In this document: positions 13,229 to 23,100 of the stretch, one piece after another | How positions within the stretch are numbered: position 1 is the first letter of the stretch | Layout of the letters: each line of letters begins with the position of its first letter | Made by a program: the position numbers and the translations under genes | The notes under the pieces: model-generated | The model's database searches: none | Told to the model about the DNA's origin: nothing | Seen by the model: only the letters and a program-made list of their open reading frames with translations | Origin: a virus | IMG/VR virus record: IMGVR_UViG_3300042881_002013 | Location: 1-25,357 of that record | Strand: one strand, 5' to 3' | Length of the DNA stretch: 25,357 bases

Positions 13229-16200
13229 ATGGCAAAAGATATTCAAAGTACAACTACAGTTATAAGTAAAGGTTTTACAAAGGGTCTTAATAAAGATTCT
13301 GATCCATCTTTTGTTCAAGATGGTATGTGGACACATGCACGTAATGCTATAAACAATACAGAAGAAGGTAACTTAGGTACATTATCAAATGAAGATGCAA
13401 ACTTTTTATGTATTACTGCTGGATCAACTATGCCAGCTACTGCATTAAAAAAATATATTATAGGTGCTATTCAATTATTTTCTGATAAGTGGATTATCTT
13501 TACAGCAGGACATAAGCTTAATGGTCTTTCAGTATCTTCTGAGATTGGATTATTTGAAGCAGATGTATGTTTGTATAAACCTATAGTACAAGATCCTTGT
13601 TTAAATTTTGATAAAAGATATCTTATCTCAGGGTCATCTAGAGAAAAAGAAGATTGTACTTGGCAAGTATATTGGGCTGATGGTAATAATCCTGATAGAT
13701 ATTTAAACATCGGAGATCCACAAACTTGGCCTAAACCTCCATATGTATGGTTAGGTCAATCAAATATTAATTATTACTCAGATGGTATTAATGAACTCTT
13801 GTGGCCAGGAGTTGCTTGGAATGAAGATGAAAGTATAGTCAATGATTGTATATTTATAGATTATCTACCTTCTTTAGACTGTAATAAAATAAGACTTGCA
13901 AGATTAATGAAAACACCATCTCTTAAAGTTACTTTAGGTAATCAAGGTGGAACTTTAAGAAATGGAACTTACTTTGCAACTTTAGCATATAGTATTAAAG
14001 GTCAAATAGTTTCAAACTATTTTTCTCCAAGTAATACACAACCTATTTGGTTTCCAAATGATTTACAAGGTTCACTTATTATTGATATAGAAGCTGATAG
14101 TGAAAACTTTGATGAATTTATTTTGGTAATAGTACAGAATATAAATCAAGGAACTGTTGCAAAACAAATTGGAACATATTCTACTAAAACTACTAGAGTT
14201 GCATTAGATCAAATAAAAGAAGACTTAATATCAGTACCATTAAATTTTTTACAATTACAAAATCCTGTATTTGAAAAGTCAGATCAAATAACTGAAGTAA
14301 ATAACTATTTACTGCGTATAGGTCCTACATCTAAATTTGATTTTAATTATCAACCTTTAGCAAATCTTATTAAAACCAAATGGGCTTCTGTTGAATACTC
14401 ATCAGACTATTATGTAAAAGGTGGTAATAAAGGAAGTTATCTAAGAGATGAAGTATATTGTTTCTTTATCCGTTGGGTGTATGATACGGGAGATAAATCT
14501 TCTTCATATCATATTCCTGGAAGAGCTCCAAGAAATTATCCTGATGGTAGTGCTACATTTGAAAACTCAACAGATACTAGTGCAAATGCATTAACATCTA
14601 ATGATAAAATATTTGAAACATTTAATACCGGAGTTGTTACATCATATACAAATACTACATTAGATGATGGAGGTGTAGTAATTGGAACAGGTGATATGGG
14701 ATATTGGGAATCAACTGAAAAATATCCTGATGATAGACCTGATATATACAATGCAAGTTTTCATTGTTGGACAGGTAAATACCAACAGAGTGATTTGAGT
14801 TGGGACTTATGTGGAAAACCAATTAGGCATCATAAGTTTCCAGATAACATGTCAGATACAAGTAGTCAAAGTGTTACAAATCATTTTAAACCAAACCCTT
14901 CTCAAAATCCTAATCCACTTAGGATAAGGTTAATGGGAGTATTCTTTGAAAATATTTTATATCCAAAAGATAATGAAGGTAATGACATACCTGGAATAGT
15001 TGGGTATGAAATATTAAGAGGTTCTAGAGAAGGTAATAAATCTATTATTGCAAAAGGTATGTTAAATAATTTTAGGACATACCAACTAAAAGGTCAGATA
15101 GTAAATAATGCAAGTCCCGTTACAGGTATTTATGCTAATTATCCTTTTAACACTATTAATGGATTTTATAATCAAGGTTCCGGAAGTGATCATGATAGAC
15201 CTTTTATGGATCCGTATATTAAAATTGTTGATCCAACTAATAGTTCAAATGTATTAGATCAAAAAGTTCCTATTGATGTAGTTAGTTTTCATTCTCCGGA
15301 TACCATGTTTAATACTCCGTTTCTTTCAAATACAGAGTTAAAACTATATGGGTACTTTAGAGGTAAATCAACTCAACAATTTATAGAACCTAATAAACAT
15401 CCTCAACATAAGTTACTAAGTGATTTTTGTGTTATAGTATTTTCAATTGCTGGACTTATAGAAGCTATAACATCTATGAGAGGTAGAATTACTATCAATT
15501 CAGCAACTGCAAATGGTGGAGCTTTTGTTAGTGGACCTGTAAGTGGAGATGGTGCATTTGCTGCTCAGATTATAGCTGGTACTACTTTAGCAACAGCAAC
15601 TAGTACATATAATATAGCATTAGAAACTTATTTTGCAAACGGACTTACTGTAATTGCAGATACTTTTTCAATGGCATTTGCAGGAGTAACACCATTTTTT
15701 ACAGCTATACAGACAGCTTATGACTCTGCAGTTAATATAGCAGCTGTTACAGGTGCAGTAGCTCCACGAGCAACTGAGTATACATACACACTACCTGACT
15801 GGGCATACTTAGATCCTGTAAATAGAGTATTAGGTGCACTAAATCAATTAGCATTTTATTTTAGCGAAGGTGCAAGAGCTGCCTTAGCTATCATAAGAGC
15901 ATTAATACCATATGATCAAGTTGCATTACAAATGATTGCACACGGTTTCTATGATGATATGAAAAGAAACAATGCTGCCAATGGTTTATTTAGATTTAAA
16001 GCAGAAGATAGTTTTTATATAAGAGGTAATATTCAACAAATGCCTGTATATACAGATTATAACGGATCTCAAATAAGTTATAGTATTAACAATTTAAACA
16101 GATCTGATGCAGTTGTTATTAGGACAAAGGCCGGACCAAACTATGGAGGTCCATATGTTAATGGATCAATCGGTCCTGATTATATTACTGAACCTACTGG

Positions 16201-18727
16201 GGTTGGATATGTTGATCAATCATTAACAACTATCGGTAGAATTCAACAAAATGGTAAGGTTAATCCATATAATTTATCTGTAAGTCCAGCTAATCAAAAT
16301 CTTGATCCAAGTTTTACTGAAACTGATAGACCTTTTAATGCTCCAATAGCTAGTCATTATGCAGGTGTTAAAGTAAGAATTAGAAATCAATATGGACAGT
16401 TACAAGGAATAAAACAAATTGTAATTACACCATCTGAACAGAAAATTGACTATGCAAGTTTACCAGATTCAGTTAATGGTGATACAGAATGTAATGCATG
16501 TAATACTAATAAAAAACTTAAAGTTATTTCAAAAACAAATGTTTTCTTTGGAGGAGATACGTTTGTAAATAGATATACAGAAAAGAATACAATGTTCTTT
16601 TTCTATGATTGGTTATTTGGTCAGCCAGATGGTTTTGAATATAATTATTTGTTAAAACAAATGATACCGCAACCAAGGTTTTGGTTAAACAGTCAAGATT
16701 ATGATGTTTCTGATCTTACACCTGACTTTTCATCATCATCATCAACACCTGGTACAGGAAACATGCCAACTGATTTTTACAATTTAGATTACTTTAATAA
16801 AAGAAATTTATTACCAGATCAATATTGGAGTTATTCATCAGATAATCCTGTAAATGGTTATCCTGGATTATTTAGAGCTAAAAATGCTAAATTTTACTTA
16901 GCATGTTCATCAGTAAGAGATTTCTTTGTAGAATCAGAAGTACTTGTTGATTTTAGAATAGCAGGTGATTATGAATGGGAAAAACATTATAACCCATATA
17001 ACTATACTGATTTATTTAGAATGTTTGATATTGATCCTCAAAATATAACTAGAGGTAACTGGTATAGATATGATTATTCACTTAGTATAACTAAATTGTA
17101 TAATCAATATTTTTCATCTGGAGCATTACAAAGCACATATTATAATCCACTAGTATCTAAACTTTGTTATACTTATCTTCCAGATAGAATATATTATTCA
17201 TTACAACAACAAGATGAGTCATTCAAAGATAGTTGGTTTATATTTCTTCCTAATAACTATAGAGAGTTTAAGTCACAAATTTCAGGGGTTAAGTCTATAA
17301 ACAAATCAGGTATATTTATTACTTTCAAAAATGATAGTCCTCAAATGTTCCAAGGTGTTGATACACTTAATACAGATCTTGGTACTAAGATTACTATAGG
17401 TGACGGAGGTTTATTTAGTCAACCAGGACAAGCAGTAACAAATGCTGATAAACCATATGAGTATGGTTCTTCTCAGTCTAGACTTGCTGTTATATCAACT
17501 CCTGCAGGATTATTCTTTGCATCACAAAACCAAGGTAAAATATTTAGTTACTCTGGAGGATTAAAAGAAATTTCTCAAGTAGGTATGAAATGGTGGTTTG
17601 CATTATTTTTAAAATATAAGTTAACACAACATTTTCCAAATTATGAATGGCAAGATAATCCTATAGCTGGTATTGGTATTCAATCAGTATATGATAATGA
17701 AAACTCTATATTATATTTCTGTAAAAAAGATTATGACTTAAGACCGGAGCTAGAAGGAAGAGTTAAATATATTCCTTTGGTGAAAGAATGTTATATAGAT
17801 TCAAATGGTGTTGCTATTCAAAAAGGTACAGGAGATTATTTTACATTAGATAATTCAGGATCATATATGATTGGTGATCCAAAATTATTTATCTCTGCTT
17901 CATGGACAATAAGTTATGACCCTAAAAATGAGTTTTGGATTAGCTTTCATGATTGGCATCCTGATTTAGTTATACCTGCAAAAACAGTATTCTTTACAAC
18001 TAAAGAAAATACAGTATGGAAACATAACTTTACTTGTAAACAATACTGTAATTACTATGGAGTTGATTATCCTTTTGAGATTGAGTTTCCAGTATCAACA
18101 GGTCAATCAGTAACTACATTAAAATCTATTGATTATATACTTGAGTCATATGTAACAGCTGATAATTGTATTGATGATTTTCATGTATTAGATCATAATT
18201 TTGATAATGCTGTAATATATAATTCAGAACAGGTTTCAGGCTATCTTAACTTAAATATATTTCCTAAGAATAATATTTCTTTAAGTTTACAATATCCTAA
18301 GTTTAATCAGAATATTCCAATGATTTTCACAAATCCAGTAAATGGTCAAGCTGAATTTATAAATACACCTGGATTTGATATATTATTTTCTAAAGAAGAA
18401 AACAAATACAGATTTAATCAGTTTTGGGATATTACTAAAGATAGAGGAGAGTTTCCTATTGGGGCGGGTTATCCTCCACAAGGTCCATTAGTTCCAAATA
18501 CAACAAAATTATTTGGAACATATCCACAACAAACAATATGGAATACAAATCCTGACGGATACACTAGACAATTAAATTTTGATAATATTGATTTTGCTAA
18601 ACCTTTATTACAAAGAAAAAAGTTTAGACATTATTTGAATTTTGTTGCTTTAAGAAAAGAAGTATCAGGAAATGTAAATATGATAGTTAAAAATGTAAAT
18701 AGTAAAAACCAATTGTCCCCTAGGTAA
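13229..18727 (+). CDS. Giant tail nozzle protein, muzzle / P22 gp10-like
   Basis: 1832 residues, the largest gene in the window. The N-terminus, FTKGLNKDSDPSFVQDGMW then THARNAINNTEEGNLGTLSN, is the signature I associate with phage tail 'stabilization' or P22 gp10-like proteins, which form the muzzle in crAss-like phages. Most of the chain looks beta-rich with many Tyr/Asn/Asp residues. Residues about 732-845 differ: Ala/Gly/Thr-rich and hydrophobic (FCVIVFSIAGLIEAITSM, FAAQIIAGTTLATATSTY), likely helices that could line or plug the channel or meet the membrane. A short Ser run (SSSSSTPGTG) is near residue 1170. It follows two ring-type genes and its stop overlaps the lysozyme gene. It probably forms the DNA exit tube of the short tail. 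Confidence 0.72.
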   Translation: MAKDIQSTTTVISKGFTKGLNKDSDPSFVQDGMWTHARNAINNTEEGNLGTLSNEDANFLCITAGSTMPATALKKYIIGAIQLFSDKWIIFTAGHKLNGLSVSSEIGLFEADVCLYKPIVQDPCLNFDKRYLISGSSREKEDCTWQVYWADGNNPDRYLNIGDPQTWPKPPYVWLGQSNINYYSDGINELLWPGVAWNEDESIVNDCIFIDYLPSLDCNKIRLARLMKTPSLKVTLGNQGGTLRNGTYFATLAYSIKGQIVSNYFSPSNTQPIWFPNDLQGSLIIDIEADSENFDEFILVIVQNINQGTVAKQIGTYSTKTTRVALDQIKEDLISVPLNFLQLQNPVFEKSDQITEVNNYLLRIGPTSKFDFNYQPLANLIKTKWASVEYSSDYYVKGGNKGSYLRDEVYCFFIRWVYDTGDKSSSYHIPGRAPRNYPDGSATFENSTDTSANALTSNDKIFETFNTGVVTSYTNTTLDDGGVVIGTGDMGYWESTEKYPDDRPDIYNASFHCWTGKYQQSDLSWDLCGKPIRHHKFPDNMSDTSSQSVTNHFKPNPSQNPNPLRIRLMGVFFENILYPKDNEGNDIPGIVGYEILRGSREGNKSIIAKGMLNNFRTYQLKGQIVNNASPVTGIYANYPFNTINGFYNQGSGSDHDRPFMDPYIKIVDPTNSSNVLDQKVPIDVVSFHSPDTMFNTPFLSNTELKLYGYFRGKSTQQFIEPNKHPQHKLLSDFCVIVFSIAGLIEAITSMRGRITINSATANGGAFVSGPVSGDGAFAAQIIAGTTLATATSTYNIALETYFANGLTVIADTFSMAFAGVTPFFTAIQTAYDSAVNIAAVTGAVAPRATEYTYTLPDWAYLDPVNRVLGALNQLAFYFSEGARAALAIIRALIPYDQVALQMIAHGFYDDMKRNNAANGLFRFKAEDSFYIRGNIQQMPVYTDYNGSQISYSINNLNRSDAVVIRTKAGPNYGGPYVNGSIGPDYITEPTGVGYVDQSLTTIGRIQQNGKVNPYNLSVSPANQNLDPSFTETDRPFNAPIASHYAGVKVRIRNQYGQLQGIKQIVITPSEQKIDYASLPDSVNGDTECNACNTNKKLKVISKTNVFFGGDTFVNRYTEKNTMFFFYDWLFGQPDGFEYNYLLKQMIPQPRFWLNSQDYDVSDLTPDFSSSSSTPGTGNMPTDFYNLDYFNKRNLLPDQYWSYSSDNPVNGYPGLFRAKNAKFYLACSSVRDFFVESEVLVDFRIAGDYEWEKHYNPYNYTDLFRMFDIDPQNITRGNWYRYDYSLSITKLYNQYFSSGALQSTYYNPLVSKLCYTYLPDRIYYSLQQQDESFKDSWFIFLPNNYREFKSQISGVKSINKSGIFITFKNDSPQMFQGVDTLNTDLGTKITIGDGGLFSQPGQAVTNADKPYEYGSSQSRLAVISTPAGLFFASQNQGKIFSYSGGLKEISQVGMKWWFALFLKYKLTQHFPNYEWQDNPIAGIGIQSVYDNENSILYFCKKDYDLRPELEGRVKYIPLVKECYIDSNGVAIQKGTGDYFTLDNSGSYMIGDPKLFISASWTISYDPKNEFWISFHDWHPDLVIPAKTVFFTTKENTVWKHNFTCKQYCNYYGVDYPFEIEFPVSTGQSVTTLKSIDYILESYVTADNCIDDFHVLDHNFDNAVIYNSEQVSGYLNLNIFPKNNISLSLQYPKFNQNIPMIFTNPVNGQAEFINTPGFDILFSKEENKYRFNQFWDITKDRGEFPIGAGYPPQGPLVPNTTKLFGTYPQQTIWNTNPDGYTRQLNFDNIDFAKPLLQRKKFRHYLNFVALRKEVSGNVNMIVKNVNSKNQLSPR

Positions 18728-20073
18728 TGAGTAACAAAAGAGCACTGCAGAAAGCAACTAAGGAGTTAACTAAAGCTAAAGCTCCTAGTAAGTCAAGAGA
18801 TATTATATATGATCCTAGAGGTCAATGGGAACATCCTGGAGAACCAACAAGAATACCAGGTGGTGATATAACTATGCAAGGAGTACCGTATCCTGTATTA
18901 GCACAACCTAATGTAGGACAACCGCAAATGATGTATCCTGAACAAGACTATGTATTTCCTGAAGCAGACTATGTTGATGAATATCCTCAGATGAAAAAAG
19001 GAGGTTTAAAGAAAGGTAAATATTCTAAGAGCTTGATGGCTATTAATAAACTATTTGCAAAGCATGATCTTTTTAAAAAACCTAAAAAGTATAAAATATT
19101 TGATCCTAATGCTAAAGAATATGCTAAAGGAGGATCAAATAAAGATATAGCAATTATAGAGAATCCTGAAGACTTAGATCCTAAGTCATTAAAAAAATAT
19201 CTTAAAGATTTAAAAAAATTAGAAAACTCAGTAAAAGCTGGATATAAAAAAGGAAAGTGGTATCCTCATGCTAGTTTTGAAGGAGGCAGTGATACTATTG
19301 CATATGGTCATAAACTTATGCCAGGTGAAGATTATTCAAGAGGTATATCAGAAGAAAAAGCCGATGCTTTACAAAAAAAGGATGTACTAGAAAAACAAAA
19401 AGTAGCTGAATCTTTTGTAGATAAAAAATATGGACCAGGTACATATGATAGTCTTCCGCAGAATAGTCAAATGCTATTACTAGACTATACTTATAATGGA
19501 GTAATAAATAAGTTTCCATCATTTGTAGAACATGTTGTAGAAGGTAATAAAGAAGGAATGCTTAAAGAATATGAAAGAGGTAGCAAAGGTAGACCATTAA
19601 AGGAAAGAAATGAATGGGCTAAAAATGTTATAAACACAACTGACTTTAGTAAACCTGAGAAAACAATATCTAATACAAATAATGTAAATCAACAAACTGT
19701 TCCTGCTCTTTATGATCATGTTATACAAAAAATGACTCCATTTCAGTATGGTGGATATTTACAAAAAGCAGAGTATGGAATGCCTTTAGGTGCTGGAGTC
19801 TCTCAGAACTTTATTGGTAACAGAGATGACTTTAAAGTAGGTGGTATACCTAATCTACCATTAAGAGATAATAGAGTTAACTATGATGCATATGTAAACA
19901 GGTTTGAACCTAAAGATGAATATGAAGATGGAGGGTATATTTCAGAAGATATCTCTGTACCTTCATTAAACCAAATGCAAAAAGGTGGTGATGCTAAGTA
20001 TGTTGATACTGAATTAACAGATGCAGAAATTCAAGATCTTGTAGATGACGGGTATATTGTTGAGTTGCTATAA
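18727..20073 (+). CDS. Virion-associated lysozyme (GH24-like) with Gly-Gly-motif arms
   Basis: 448 residues. The central domain (about 160-310) has YPHASFEGGSDTIAYGHKLM (residues 179-198), with E185 as candidate catalytic acid and T190-x2-Y193-G-H195, followed by a helical domain (LPQNSQMLLLDYTYNG, FPSFVEHVVEG). This is the arrangement of a phage muramidase family related to T4 lysozyme, which cleaves peptidoglycan glycan strands. The flanking arms are low complexity and carry Gly-Gly motifs MKKGGL, YAKGGS, FQYGGY, FKVGGI, YEDGGY and MQKGGD. The C-terminus LTDAEIQDLVDDGYIVELL resembles that of the next protein. No signal peptide or holin partner is present, so a virion enzyme used at entry is more likely than a lysis endolysin. 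Confidence 0.75.
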   Translation: MSNKRALQKATKELTKAKAPSKSRDIIYDPRGQWEHPGEPTRIPGGDITMQGVPYPVLAQPNVGQPQMMYPEQDYVFPEADYVDEYPQMKKGGLKKGKYSKSLMAINKLFAKHDLFKKPKKYKIFDPNAKEYAKGGSNKDIAIIENPEDLDPKSLKKYLKDLKKLENSVKAGYKKGKWYPHASFEGGSDTIAYGHKLMPGEDYSRGISEEKADALQKKDVLEKQKVAESFVDKKYGPGTYDSLPQNSQMLLLDYTYNGVINKFPSFVEHVVEGNKEGMLKEYERGSKGRPLKERNEWAKNVINTTDFSKPEKTISNTNNVNQQTVPALYDHVIQKMTPFQYGGYLQKAEYGMPLGAGVSQNFIGNRDDFKVGGIPNLPLRDNRVNYDAYVNRFEPKDEYEDGGYISEDISVPSLNQMQKGGDAKYVDTELTDAEIQDLVDDGYIVELL

Positions 20074-20094
20074 ACTTTATAAGTTTAATAATTT
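20071..20094 (+). terminator. Weak AT-rich hairpin, possible terminator
   Basis: TAAACTT (20071-20077, including the stop codon) pairs with AAGTTTA (20081-20087) around TAT, followed by an A/T stretch. The stem has only one G-C pair, so termination would be inefficient. It directly precedes a promoter-like motif, which makes a unit boundary plausible. Confidence 0.35.
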
Positions 20095-20100
20095 ATTTTA

Positions 20101-20120
20101 ATTTTAGTATATTTATATAT
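20101..20120 (+). promoter_or_regulatory. TAGTATATT promoter-like motif before the large Gly-Gly protein
   Basis: ATTTTAGTATATTTATATAT has its core at 20105-20113, 18 bases before the ATG at 20132. Together with the sites at 3423, 8043 and 10922 it defines the consensus TTTAGTATATTWAT. The 58-base gap between genes is large for this window, as expected for a control site. Confidence 0.55.
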
Positions 20121-20131
20121 TAAGCTATTAC

Positions 20132-23100
20132 ATGAAAAAGAAAGTAAGAATTTATAGAGCTCCAGATGGTCAAGGAGCTGTTCTTAATAAAACAGCAAAG
20201 TTTTTAAGAAAAGCTCAGGAAGGTGGTATGCCTGATCCTAGTGCTATTGGATATCCCGGAGCGCAACAAGAACAAGGACAAATATCAGAAGATCAAATTG
20301 CACAAAGTATTATTGCAGATATATCTAATGGTAGACCAAAAGAAGAAACTGTAGTAAGATTAGTACAAGTATTAGGACAAGATCCTATGGTTGCAAGTCA
20401 GTACTATGATCAAATTTATGCATCACTTGAATCTCGCAATGAAGAAGAAGAGGAAGAAGCAGATGAAGATTCTGAATCTGAACCTGTAAAAGAAGAGATT
20501 GCATTAAATGAGGTACAAGAAGAAATAGATGAAGATTTTTATGGTGATGACACTAATAATGATATAGCAAATGACATAGCAGCAGAAGATTTTGAAGATT
20601 ATGATGATGATGATCAGGTTGCTTCAGATATTATTATGCAGTTTGGTGGTGTTTCACCTGTGATTGTACCTATAAGACAAGAAGGTGGAGAATCTTATCC
20701 AATTCAGTTTCCTGGTATTGAAGCATACTTACCATCTAATATGGCAGAAATGTTAAGTGGAGAAGTAGATCCACTTACTGGTCAAGCATGGTCTCCGCAA
20801 GCAGAAGAACAAGCTGCAGTTGCTCCGGATGATGAAGTACAAACAGAATTTAGAAATGGTGGGCAGTACAAAAAAAATAAAAGATCTTATGTAAACTCTG
20901 TTATGAAGCTTGTTAAAAAGCAGATGGGTGGAGAAGACAAAGAAGAAGAAGAAATTAAAAAAAGTGATACAGATCCCAGAGGAGAAGATCTTAGAAAACA
21001 AAGATTAAATGCTTTTTTAGGAGTTGTAAAAAAAGAATCTAGTTTAGCTAAAGCTAAAGAACAAGCTGAACAACAGTTTGATCAAATGATGCAGCAGCAA
21101 CAAATGATGCAACAGCAGTATCCTATGCAACAACCAATGGAACCACCTATGGCTCAGTTTGGTATGCAAATGAGAAGAGGTTTATTTGGTAGACCTAGAA
21201 TGCCTAGAGGATTTGGATATGGTATGCCTATTAGTAAAATAGATGTAAGAAGAACAGGAATCTTTGGTAGACCAAAAGAATATACTATGGAATTTGGAAT
21301 GCCTGGAAATATGTCTGGGTTTGCTTTACCTGGTTATGGTCCTGGTTTCTATGGCTATGGTCAAACAACTACAATTAAAAAAGGTAAGTCAAAAGGTAGA
21401 ATCATTACTGAAACTGTAGCTAGTACAGTAAATAATAAATCTATAAAAGAAGTAGCAGATAAAACAAATTCTAATGCTGCAAATACTTCTGCACAAAATT
21501 GGGATAAAGATAATAATGGTATACCAGATAGTATCCAAGCTAAACAGTTAGAAGCATCACCAAATACAACTACTACAACTAGTTGGATTACAGATCCTAT
21601 TGGAACTGCTATAAATGCATCTAAGTCAGCAGCTAATAATGTACAATCAAGTAATCCTTCAACTCCTGGTACTACAGCTAATAATATTCAAGTTAATACA
21701 GCTGAGTCAAATAAGAGAAAAAGTGTTAAAGTAAATAATGAAGCAACAGATGCTGTAGTTAATAACAGTAATGCTAAAAGAAATGCAACTAAACAAGCAC
21801 AGGTAGTTGGTGCTAGTATTGCACCTGATATATCTACTTATTCAAAAAAACAAAAAGTAAAAAAAGATAAATGGGGTAGACCAGAAGGTAGTAAATGGTA
21901 TGGCTTTGATCCAGTAAAGAAAAAGTATGTACAAGGGTCTAAATCTAAAAATTTAATAAACTTAAATCCAATTACAATTAGACCTTTTTCTGCAAAAGAT
22001 GTTGTTCCTTTTGGATACCAAGAAGGAGGTTTAATAGATAGTCCTATGCCAGATCAGTTTGGCAATCTTCAACAGTTTGTATATGGTGGTAATGATGAAT
22101 ACATTACTCAAGCTGATATAGATGATGTGTATTCTAAAGATACATCTGATCCATATTTTGCTATGGGTGGTCTTACTACTTATAAAACTAAAGGAGAAGT
22201 AAATGAAAATCAATGTCTTCCAGGAGCTACTAATTGTTTTCCAAGTAAAGAACAAAGAAAAGCTAATGAAGAAACTCAGAAAAAAGAAGAAGCTCAACAA
22301 AATGATCCATTTGAAATTTATAGAAAAAAAGTAGGTGACTATTATAAAATGAGCTTAAGAGATGACTTATCTGCTAAAGAACTATTTGAAATGGGTCAAA
22401 AAGCAGGTATAGGATTTGGTGATGATAAGAAGACTACAACTACTACTACAAAAAAGAAAACTATAACTCCACAATTTAATCCTTATGCTAATGTTGGATA
22501 TGGAGGTTATAATGTTTTTGGTAATTTATTTCCAGCTAATATTGCTTCTTATCAAGGTTCTTGGGCTAAAATGAAAAGAGGTCCTTATAATAAGGCTACA
22601 GGTGAAATGTTACAAGGATATGGTTTTGGTCCAAATACACAAATAAAATCTATTGATGTAACTAAAACTGGATTGTTTGGAAGACCTAAAAAGTTTACTG
22701 TTAATTTTACTAATCCAGAAATGGATCCGAGAAAGCAAAATTTAATCACTCTTCCTGAACAAAATAAAGATGCTGAATCTAAATCAGAAAAACAATCTAG
22801 TGTTTATTCAAACACTGAAGGGTTAAAAGGAAAGACTAAAAGAAAAATTAAAAGAGCTGAAAGAAAAACTGCTAGAGAAATTGCAAGAGGAGAAGAAAAA
22901 CAATATGGCGGAGACCTAAGTAGTTTTACTGGAGCAATGCAACAGTTTCCAAATGGTGGATCACCTGTAACTTTTACTAATAATCCTGCACTAGCAGGTA
23001 TGTCTAATGTAGATATGATTTCTCTTAATGAAGGTATACCAGGTTTAAAACAATCTTCTTTTTGGGGTGATCAAGCTAGCTTTAATGCTCCTGCTCCAGT

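Noticed and set aside
21279-21287. TAGTATATT on the minus strand within the 1149-residue gene
   Set aside because: It encodes part of a conserved segment (KEYTMEF) on the + strand and no minus-strand gene follows it; taken as chance in AT-rich DNA.
22031-22300. Minus-strand open frames of 60-90 codons, e.g. 22031-22300 and 1418-1645
   Set aside because: All lie inside longer + strand genes with clear protein character, have Phe/Ile/Ser-rich shadow compositions and no matching control signals.
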